The notes under the pieces: model-generated | What the model saw: only the letters and a program-made list of their open reading frames with translations | Told to the model about the DNA's origin: nothing | Database searches by the model: none | Shown here: positions 26,101-38,100 of the stretch, piece by piece | How the letters are laid out: each line of letters begins with the position of its first letter | Position numbering within the stretch: the first letter of the stretch is position 1 | Made by a program: the position numbers and the translations under genes | Origin: Brachynemurus nebulosus | Lineage: Eukaryota > Arthropoda > Insecta > Neuroptera > Myrmeleontidae | Reading direction: 5' to 3' | DNA: 64,000 nt | Assembly (NCBI GenBank): GCA_035578155.1 | Contig: JAPWDM010000005.1 | Span: 48,750,954-48,814,953 of the forward strand

Positions 26101-29100
26101 ACCACTCAGGCAACACTGATTCTTACATTACATAAAATATTAACCTAAAACATACAAAATAATGACATAAATCAATTTCTAAGAGCATAATATACAACCG
26201 GGTCATACAGATGGGGTTTTGATAAATTGGTCGTAGAAACTTCCATGAACATAATGAATAAATATTATCGCCATTTTTTATTTCACAAGCCATAGAGATA
26301 GAATTTTTAAGGGAATTAAACTACTTATATTCAGAGGCGTAACTACAATGAAGATGGAGCAATCGCTCAAGGGCGTAACAAAATCACATTTTTTTTTTAC
26401 TCGTCAGCTACATTTTTGGAGAAACATGGGCTTTTAAAAGGGGGCGCTTGAATTAAAATCGTTCCAGAATGCAAAATTTGTAGTTACCTCTCTGCTGGCA
26501 TAGCTCTTATTGATCAACCAAAACTGAATTTTACTGAAAATAATTAAATATGTTGCATAGGGAATACTTTCAAATCATCTAACTTTATCAAACCACATTT
26601 GAAGTCTAGCAAGTTAACATTTCATGGTTCATGATGTTTGTAGCAATTTTTTTTTTTTTTAGTGACAGGGGCATTTCTAATATAAATTTCACGCCACGAT
26701 TTTTCTATTTTAAATTACATTTATTGAAAACTTATTAAGAAATATTATTAATCCTAGAATCATACGTTGGTCTACGAGAAACGTTAATCATACATCGGCG
26801 TCATTTTGACGAATGGACTTTTTATGGAGAGTTTTAGAGTTTATTTGCAAAAAGCATTTTTTTTTTTACATAACAATACTACAAAAGCGAACAAGATATT
26901 TACAAAAATTGCATTTGGAAACATTTTTTAATATAAATATTTATTAATTTTTTTAATTTTTTTTTATCAAAGCATATTTTCATTATAAAAATTAAAAAAT
27001 AGATAAATACATCAATTGTATCATAAGACATGTCTTTCAAATAATTAATTTATGAATTATTATGAGTCGGTGGACATGTGTGACTTTACAGAATGTGAAA
27101 TTTCTCGGTCACAAATATTCCCGTAGATATGTAGTTAGTTCCTCATTAGACACATTTGTAAATTTTCTAAAATTTGTTAGTAATTTTTCGAATAAGATCT
27201 CAAAAAATAATAAAATTAAATAATTTTCCACAAAATAAATTGTTAATCTTTTATTAAGTCACTTGAAACGCATTCTTTGTTTTTCGATTCAATATATTAA
27301 AACTTCAGTACATATTACGTTGTCTCTATAAGTCAAACAGCTGTAATCACCTTTCATATTATCATTATCATTAAATAAATTAATCATAACATCCATATCT
27401 TTAATAAATTTTAGAAAAATTGGGAAAACTTTTATATGTAAAGTACAAACTCTCTAAAAAAAAAATCGGTTAATCATACATCGTCGTTCTTTTGACGCAC
27501 ACTATTTCAATACAAACAAAACGACAGCAACTATAAACAAAATTTATACATTTGCTGTGTTATAATAACAAATAAATTAGATAACAGAAGTTTCACAGCA
27601 AGCAGGCAACGACAAGTTGTAGTACTGGAGCAGGTAGAGAAGTTCGTTCGTCATTTTGACGAGTACGTATGATTTTAGGGTTAATTTGAAGAAATTGAAG
27701 AAAAAAAATCGAGGAAATATTTATCGATCAAAAAATCATTTCTTAAAAAAATTTACAATTGTAACATCACAATATTCATAGCAATCCCACTATCCCTTTT
27801 GTCACATTTGGTCACGCTTTTATGAATATCTACCCCATCTGAGGTAGTATACGGACGGCTCTTAATATCATTGATTTATTAGAAATGTCCTTGTCATTAA
27901 AAAAAAAGTGTTACAGACATGCAAAATGTGGTTTGGTCAAGTTACCTTCAGTAGGTAAAGTTAGGTGGTTTGACGGTACTTGATTTAAGTAAAATTTAAA
28001 AAAAAAACTTATAATTGCCTTATTATTTCATGTTAAGTATTTTCTTTTTTATTTATTTTTGATAAATTTTATAAAACTCATCAAAAATTAACTGTTTAAT
28101 TTTAAATGGAAAAATTGCCACGTAAAACAGCTTGTCGTAATGACGTCACAATTTAGAAACAAACAACCGGTGTCAGTCTTTATAATCTCGAAACTTCAGT
28201 TATTTCCATCGTAAAATGCTAAAATGGAAGCGAGTATTTATTTGAATTCTTATTTATTGTTATTCCCATATATTCAAAGTATGTCATAGAAATATTCAAA
28301 ATAAAACTTTGCTGATGAAAATCGATATTTAAGTTGTGATAGCACGTAAGTGACGAACATGAAATTGAGACATCACGTATGTTAAGATGCGCGGAGTCAA
28401 CCTTACAAAATTGAGCTTCCGCATAATACGTGGTGTCAAAAACATTGTTCTTCCTCATTAGTTTTTATAAAAGTACCATTTTTTCTGGATCGAATGCGTA
28501 TTTTTAATATCTATCCATCTGCATAAAAAAAAAATTTCCAAAAAATGTCACTTACGTGCTATCACAACTTAAACATCGAAATTATCAGAGTCGACATGTT
28601 TGTTTACAAATTGTGACATCATTTCGAAATAATGGAGCGTTTTCAGTCATTTTTTAGTCATTGTTGATAATTAAACAATTCTCAAGATAAAATTTCTAAA
28701 TAATTACTAAATATTTTTACGTTTAATCGTTAAAATTGAACATATTTTAAAGTTTAACCCTTAACACTAACTACAAACACAGTTAAGTACTTATTCAAGC
28801 AATTGGTTAATTGAAATGAGTAATATTGTTAAATAAAAAAGTCAGTAGCGTATTTATACTAACAAAGACTAATCGCAGTGTGCTTTTTACTAACTTGCAA
28901 TGTATTAAAATAATTTATTAACAAAATTACAGTTAAAATGATGATTGTTTTGCGCTGGTTATAATTTGGTTTTTTTTTTTTTTGTTGCACAAGTACTGAA
29001 CATATGACGTATTGTATACATAGAGTAATTTTGTATTTATTGTCGATGTGTATGTGTACTTATTTGGCCGCAGGATAATCTTAGCGAGCCTCCTTTTTTG

Positions 29101-32100
29101 TGCCGTAGAGCGAGCCTACGTATTTGTGGGCGCGAGCCATATTACACAGGTCTGGTAAGAAAACACTAAGTTATGGAGTTTTTTTCAGTCCTGTTTCTAA
29201 AATTCAAATTACACCAAATTTCATCAGTTCAGTTTTTTCAAAAAAAAAAAATATACTACTCCAAACAATTAAGGGACCAAAAAAAAAATTGTTAATTTTT
29301 TAGTGATTTTTGAAGGGCTGTATTTACGTGAAAAATGGTCGTATCGAGATGTTAAAAAAAGCATTTTGAAGCTCCAAGATTCTAGTTTTCAGATCTTTCG
29401 TCCAACAATTTTTAGGAGTGACAGTTATCGAGCAATTATAAGGAATAAGACAAAAAAAGTTTTTGCAAATTTTTTGCTTTTTTTTTTGTCTACGGGCTTG
29501 AAAAATTTTTTTATAGTAAAATCATGGTATTGACATGATAGCCTGTTTGTTCAGCTTCAAATTTCTTTTCAAAATTTTTCTCTACGTTGATTTGTTCCAG
29601 AGGTATCCAACTTTGAATGAAAAAGGATCCTTTTTGCTTTAACCATCGATATCTCAGTAACCAGTGATCGGACAGAAAATTGAAGGGCAGTTTGGAATAT
29701 GGAATAAATTTCCTACAAGGCTATGCCGCGTACTTTAGGAAAAAAAATTTTTCTTCATCCTTAATTTTAATCTGAAAAATGTGAAAAAAAGGGACTTTTT
29801 TCTTGTTGCGAAAAATCGTGCGGATCCCTGCGAATATCGATGGGGAGTCTAATGTTTGTACAAACTTTTATACCTCACTGTACCCCCAACAACCCTGTAA
29901 ATCGACAGATCGATCTATCGAATGGTTTTCCTAAACCGTTTGTTCAAAATTTCAGAATTAAAAAATAAAGGAGCAAAATTGAATGAACAAAATTGAATGA
30001 AAAATTCAATTTTTTTTTTCAAATTTTTCCACAATTAAGCATCTTTTATCCATTAAATTTGAAAATTAAGAAAAAAAAATTTTCAAAATTTTTTTCAAAA
30101 TTTCAAAAAAATTAAAAAATTAAAATTAAATTTAAAAAAAAAAATTGAAAAAAGATCGTTTAAATTTTGAAAAAAATTTTAAAAAATAATTTTTTTCTTA
30201 ATTTTTAAATTTTAATGGATAAAAGATGCCTAACTGTGAAAAAAGTTGAAAAAAAGTTGAATTTTCCATTCAATTTTGCTCCTTTAATTTTTTTTCTGAA
30301 ATTTTGAACAAACGGTTTAGGAAAACCATTCGATAGATCGATCTGCCGATTTACAGGGTTATTGGGGGTACATTGAGGTATAAAAATTCGTACAAACATT
30401 AGACTCCCCACCAATATTCGCAGGGATGCCTACGATTTTTCGCAACAAGGAAAAAAGTCTCTTTTTTTCACATTTTTCAGATTAAAATTAAGGATGAAAA
30501 AAATTTCTTTTTCCTAAAGTACGTGGCATAGACTTGTAGGAAATTTATTCCACATTCCAAAACTACCCTTCAGTTTTCTGTCCGATCACTGGTTACTGAG
30601 ATATCGATGGTTAGGATCTTTTTGCATTCAAAGTTGGATACCTCCGGAACAAATCAACGTAGAGAATTAAAAAGAAATTTGAAGCTGAATAAAGAGGCTA
30701 TCAGGTCAATACCATGGTTTTATTTTAAAAAAAAAAATTAAGCCCGTAGACCAAAAGAAAAAAGATCAAAAAATTTTCAAAAACTTGTTTTGTATTATTC
30801 CTTATAATTGCTCGATAACTGTCACTCCCAAAAATTTTTTGGCGAAAGATCTGAAAACTAGAATCTTGGAGCTTCAAAATGCTTTTTTAAACATCTCGAT
30901 ACGACCATTTTTCATGTAAATACAGCCCTTCAAAAATCACTAAAAAATTAACAATTTTTTTTTGCTCCCTTAATTGTTTGGAGTAGTATACATACATGTT
31001 TCATCATTTAGAATTTTAGAGAATGTTCACCATTTTCAATTTTCATTAAAATATGGACAAAAAGTTTCAAAATATAACATGCAGTTACAGAAATTAGATA
31101 ACATACATACATATGCATATGCATCATAATATGTATAAATCATTACATTATTTGCTTGAAGTGCTGTTTTTTTGCATTGAATATGTATATGCACAGTAAC
31201 TGTACTTGTTGCAGATAACAATTTATTAGCTTGGTTCTACATGCGCTTTTTGATATTAAGTACATTCTCGCATGATAAGCATATTTTCTTTTTAACACTT
31301 CTATGTTTTAACGTCATAAATTAATTGTACCGTAAAAGGGAATTGAATGCCCTATATGTAAAATTTTGGTTAGTTGTGGTATTCTATTCACGATTCATTT
31401 ATTCGCTGTCAATTTTACTCGTTCCTATTGACTATTTCACTTCTTTTTAACCTTACTGCCGCCCCCCGTTGACTCTTAATTTTGTTCCTATTCATCCCAG
31501 TTATTATTTTTTTACAAATTTATAGAATGTTTATTTAAAAAAAAAAGAAATTAGCATAATTTTACATATTTTTTTAATAAATAAAGAAACCTAAATTCTG
31601 TAATTTACCATCTTTTTGAATATAAACGCAATTTAAGTAAAATATAAAACAACAAAAATTATTGATTTTGTTTCCATTTACCTGTTCGGACATATATACA
31701 TATATCCCTTTTTACGGTAATAAATTACTTCAACTAGCTACTTTATTCAATGCTCATTTAATATCAATAACGAAAAATAACATAAAAACTAACAAGGGAA
31801 CATTCTTTGCTAACCCTCTCCGATTTTAGTGTCACTGAGATTATTGTTGTTTGTTGAAATCGAATTCGAATTTCATATCTGTTTTATCCACGAAAAAGCG
31901 GTTTGAACTTTGAAAACGTGAAATTGCCCTTCAAAAATTGCGGTAAAAATTTAAGTTTTTCAATATTTTAAAAACGGTAAGACGTAAGAGATAGAGTAGA
32001 AATTTAAATTAGCATGTTGCTCTTTTTTAAAGAGCTATCTGTTGATATGCAATCTGTTCAAATTGAAACAACAGGGGTGGTTGGGGGTTAACTTGACAAA

Positions 32101-35100
32101 AAGGGAGTTAAAAATAAAAACTATTAAAATCTTGTTTGCAATCAGATTTCAAATCATATGTAAGGTTTTTTTATTATGTTTGTTTTTAAATGATACTTTT
32201 CATTATCGAAAACTTTGATGGTAAATGTCTCATAAACGGTGCGTTTTAGCGGAAAAATAAAAAATTTTAAATCTTAGTTAAAGCAAATTGTAGATATTTC
32301 AAACATATTACAACCGTTAAAATGTAGTTTCCGTTATCGAAAATTGTCGATATCGAAAATAACGATATTTTCAAAATGGATATCAATAAAGGAAGTACTC
32401 TTTCGAATATACCACACTTGCTAAATACTTTTATTAGTTATCAAAATCCTTCGATCAAAAACAGATCGTAAATAATAACTATTCCTAGGCTTAATATTAC
32501 GAAATTAAGCAAAAATAAGTCAGATTTTTTTACGTAGATTTGAAATCTGCAAATAAAATTTTAATATTTTATTTTTTATTTTTCACCATTTTTTTACAAA
32601 ATTAACTCCCAAATTTTAACCCCTAACCACCTCTGTTGATGTAATTCAAACAGACTGCATATCAATAGATAGCTCTTTAAAAAAGAGCAACAACACCAAT
32701 TTAATCTTTTGTTCTATTTCTAACCTTTTTCGAGATATTTGAAAAATTAAATTTTTGTCCCAATTTTTGAAGAACGATTTCACCCCTTCAAACAGTTTTT
32801 CCGCAAATAAACAAAAATACATGCTATTTGGATTTCAATAAAGAATAACATATCTCAATATTATCGAAATCGGAGAGGGGCATTAGAGAATTTTCCTTGT
32901 TAGTAAATATACTAAAAGTACCTCTTTCTAAAATTTGATACGCATTAGAAAATCAAAAATAATCATTTTTGTTGTAAAAAATAACATTTACTGTGTCATG
33001 TTTATTAATTTGACCTTCCCCAAAGACTGATAAATAATTATAAAATTTATTTTATAAAGACAAAAGTTAAATATTATTGCGCGAGAATTGCCAAAATATA
33101 TTATGATTTTCAATTCTTATATTTACGAAAAACAAAAGTGGTGGGTGTGGCTATGACGTAGATTTCGTAGAAATCAAAACAGCGTATAATTCATAAAAAA
33201 ATACATGCAATGCTCTAGTAGTACAAGAAACGACAAAAACATATTTTCATACATATTTATAGGTATACCAAGATTACGAAGTGAAGTGTATATAAAAAGT
33301 ACAGATTATACCGCTTATACTTAGGTCTACGTAATTCTTGTAAGAAATAACCTGAGGATTGGTCTATAATTGCAAAGTAAAAAACAAATTGTCTGAAGGT
33401 GTGTCGACTACGTAATTTTCTTAGAATTCCTAATATTAGTAGCAAAAAAAACACATTAATAATAATAATACAGACAACAAATATGTCAAGAATGTTTGAA
33501 AGTCCAGGGTCATTGCAAGTAAAAATGGATTTTTATTTGTGTTTTTCCTGTCTAGTATAAAAAAAATATATACATGCTAAACTAATTACTAATTAAATTA
33601 CTAATCAAAATTTATAATACGCATAAAAAACAACTACATAATTTTGATGAATGAATCACGACCAAAGTTTAAAAGAAAACTAAAAAAGATATAGTCATCA
33701 TTCCATCTTGTTGTACAATAAGCTTGATATATTGGAAAGAGTATAAAATGGATTTCTTATCTTTATCTGTACTTACATAATATGTAAAAAATTGATTATT
33801 TTTAATATAAATAAAATAAACTTCCGGTTTGATAAAAAAAATTATGTACATACGTACGTCGTACTACTCGTACTCTTTTTTTTATTTTATTGTGAAATTA
33901 TTTTAGTATTATTTAATCATCAAAATTTTATAGTTAGTTATATGAAAGTTTATCTGTTTTGTAAAGGTTATTGCACAAAACAAGATGGCCGATGGATTGA
34001 ATATATATATGGATATCAGTTAATATCAGTTATTAGAAAAGCACTTTTGAATAATAAATATTACAATAGGCTATTTGACTAATTTCAGAAATGTGCCGAG
34101 CCCTATTTATTGCTTTATTAAACCCATAAAAAATGTTTTTTCTTAAAAATACCTTGCATCTTGAGAATTATAACCATAAAATAAAACATTTGGATTTAAA
34201 ATTAGCCGCCAAAACGGTATCAAATTTTTACCAGCTGTCAAATGAGATGAATGACGTCATTGTACTTACACGAAGCAAAAGCTAAAAATTATGTATCCTA
34301 AATATAAATGATTTTTTGAAAATATGAGTAAAATACTTTATTTCCAGTGCTGCTTAGTTGTAAGTAGTTTTTGCATTTTCTTCACATTTCTGGATTTTAT
34401 AGTACAAAAATCCGAATTTATAGCAAAAAAAACTTGCTATCATCATAGTTTCAATTCGTGAAAAATTAGTGCTAGATGCTTTAACAAATTATTATTTCAT
34501 AGTGAGAAAACATTTATTCCACCAAAAACAGTTCTATAAAAGAGGCTCAAAGTCAAACAATGAATAGCTTAGTCGAAAAAAGTAACGATATTCTAACTTA
34601 CTGATTGATTCAATTTCTGAAATTACTGTAAAACTAGACGTATAAATTTTGGATAGCAGTTTATTTTTATGACACAAAAACCCACTAAGATAGAATATTT
34701 TGAAAATATATCCTTAATAGGCTCGAAAGAATCTCTAAACGAAAGCTTTTAACAAATGTCAATAAAATGAGTTTTAACTTTTATGATGATTATTATTATT
34801 ATAACTATAGTAACCATACTTTCATGATAAAAATGTATTACATTTCACGATTTTTTACATGTAAATTTTAAACTTCCATTTTAAAGGTGAACAGTAAAAA
34901 ATTTTTCGTTACTTGATTTTTATCTTTATGCTTCAAATTCTACAACTCTGTCGAATTTCATCAACCTAAGATTATTAGAAGTACTTTATATTTTTAATGA
35001 TAAGTGAAAAAGTCAATCTGTCACTCAGTGACAAAATTGCCGTTTTTTGAAGTATTCTAGTTAGAAAAGAATAAGTAATTAAGGTTTGTAAATTGAGGAT

Positions 35101-38100
35101 TTATTTTAGCTTCGGAATAAATCGATTTGGCACCAATAAACTAAAAAAATCATTTTATTTAAAAGCAATATTTTACACAATGAATATGTCAACATATGTT
35201 GCTTTAGTTTAATGACGTCACACGCCGTCTACTTCGTGATTGGCGTTTGCGACTAGATAAAAAATAGGTTAAAAATAATTATTTTTATTTAATAAAGTAA
35301 AAGATATTTCTGATTATTTTAAAATAAAATGCATTTTTTATGTATCCCTACAACTTAAGCTTACGTTCCATATATATTTTATGCTTTTTTGTTGTTATCG
35401 TCAAATAGCCTATTGTTGTACTGTTGTTTAATTACATACCAGTTTTACTAATAAACCCTACTTTTCAAAAAAAAAAAATCAATCAAGGTCACAGTTGTAC
35501 GACGTATTAAAGAACTTTTAAATTTGGGTTAGTGTAATTATTTTTTTCTAATTACATAATTTTATTTTTTCGATTAGACGGCAATTATATTGTAATTATT
35601 CATTACTTCCGCGTAAATTAGCTGATAATTATTTAGCAGATGCAAATCATCTAAATAAAGCGAGAAATTTTGAGGAATTGGCGCAGTTATTTTTATATAC
35701 CCGAATCTCAATTTTTTAGTAATAAAAAGAACGATTTCAAAATCATATTTAAAGTTATGTATATTATCCAATCAAATGTACAAAATACACTTTTTTTATT
35801 ATTATTGTTTATAAACGTATCAAATTTCAAGTGGCTTAATGATTTAAACTCATGTGACACCGATTTAAGTATTATTTACTCTTTGGTCATTTAAAATAAT
35901 AACAAAAATATATCAATTAGGGGTATGCATAGTTACAATCGTTACAATAATGAAAGTCCAAATTTTAATTATTAATTTAATTACTGATAACGGACAATAG
36001 TACTACAATACTATGAGTGTTATGTTACCGTTTGAAAGTTAAAAGTCAACAACTTAATGAGTAAATTTCAAATCAATGGAGTATTTGACGTTACCAAGGA
36101 AAAACGATCAAAACAATTTTTAATGAAAATTTATAACAATCCCGAGTGTGAAGTTTGTTGCCAGAGGGCCTGTAAAGGCCCGAGGGCAACATATCACACG
36201 AGGGATGAAAAAAAACACTTTAGTCCTGTGGTGTATATACTATTTTTTGCAATTCTGAATAATTTAAAATTATAAAAATTAAAATTTACTCAAATGTCAT
36301 TCAAATTGTATGTAATAATATTCCATCAAGTATACTTTGGATAAATCAGTCGAATTGTACAATACAATATATGTAACTGTTTATCTATCTACAAGTTTGA
36401 ATTTGTTTATTATTTTAAATTACCTAGCAACGGTATTTAATTTAAGTTAAATTTCTATAAATTGTGCTTGCTGATTGGTTTAAAAGCGGGAGCAAAATAA
36501 TTTTTTAGTCCCTTGGGACTAAAAGTAAATTTTTAGTCCCTAGGGACTAAAAGTGGCACTTTACTTCCTGTTATGAGGGACTAAATAATGTCTTTTAATC
36601 TCGGAATTGCAAAAAAACAATTTATTATTTAATTTAAAAAAGAAAAATATTAAAAAAATTATTTTTTTAGCTATTAACTACGTGATTAGAAACGGGCTGT
36701 GATGTCACAATATTTTCTTATATTTCGATCGGTTGTATCCTACCTTAATCAGACATAACTATGAAAATTAAATCTAATTAGTCCAAAAAAAAACAAGTTA
36801 TAAGAAAAATAAAGAGTGAGTTACAAGAGGTTACAAAACGCCTGTTGCTATTTAGAGAATATAACATAACTGACAGCTAATAAACCTTTTCGCGCAAATT
36901 TTGAAAAATTAATTTTTTCTAATTGATTTTCGACATTATTTTTAAAAATAAAAATATATGTATACATGCATAATGCATAAATACATGTATTTTAAAATAA
37001 TTTCCCAAAATTAGTCAAATACCTCATTGTCCAATAACATAAACATAAATAACTTTAACTCCTATGTTTCCTAATATTCTAAGGGTATAAAAAAGAATAA
37101 TAACACAAATTAACGCTTTTATAACCTATTGTCGTTATTAACTAACAGTATTTCCTTATTAAATTGCCCTTAAGGTTTAAAGACTTCATTATTTTAAATC
37201 AAGAATATAGAGGTAGAAACTATAAATTTTGTATCATTTCAAGTGTTTTTAAAAGTTACACACATAAAAATCGATAAATATATTATGAAAAACATTTGAT
37301 ATTTTCGTAACAAACGTTTTCAATATATTCTTGATTTTATCATTAAAATAAAAAAACAAATATCTAACAAAACATTTCTTTAATTCAATCAATAATTGCC
37401 TCTGCTTTTCTTGAAAAATTCATAAACTTAATAAACATCATATCAAGCTATTGCTAATTCATAATATGTTTTATGCTAAACTAATATTTTTAATATAAAT
37501 AAAAATTTTGGATTTGATTTAAACTCCAATCTTAGGTTTATATTTATTTATTATTATTTTTAAAGAAGACTTCGTCTTTGATTTTTTAAATGATTACGAA
37601 GAAGAAAGTGCGGAAAAAAGAAAAATATTTTTATTATGCATTTTTTTTAAGGATGGGGTAACAACTAAATATAAAAATATTAAATTAAAATTATTTATAA
37701 ATTTTATAATTATAAAAATTATTTTCGTCAGTTAATATTTCTAACATAAATTCCAAAAATTTACATCAACTCATATCATTTTATTTTTCATAAAATTACT
37801 TAAGTTATTAAGGTATTTGTTCGTACAAATAATAATATATATCAGCCGAGTAAATTATATCCCTTAATTTTTAATGAAAAGTGACCACGAGCATTCTAGT
37901 GGCTTTTTTTATTAAGAACTTAAATATTTTTATAAATATTTGATTTGAATCTATTATTTGAATTTGTATTCAATCTAATAAAGAAATGCGTTACATTCAT
38001 TTTTTTTCTATATCAGTAGTTTCTAGTTTCTACTGATATATTAGGAAGCCTTTATCATATTACATATTTACGTCAATGATTTTTATTCCATTTAAGTTTC

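Noticed and set aside
25433..26118. Possible hAT with CAGTGTTGCC and GGCAACACTG ends
   Set aside because: The ends match the hAT type, but the flanking 8 bases (TACCAGTG and ATTCTTAC) are unrelated, and the subterminal sequences do not pair convincingly. They may be ends of two different elements.
29303..30414. Open frames on both strands in the giant foldback as a transposase
   Set aside because: Short frames (76 and 69 codons), without DDE, RT or other known motifs, interrupted by A/T-rich sequence.
36057..36275. 72-codon frame with several cysteines
   Set aside because: The cysteine-rich part comes from a GC-rich hairpin; no known zinc-finger spacing, and it lies within the GPCPD1 intron.
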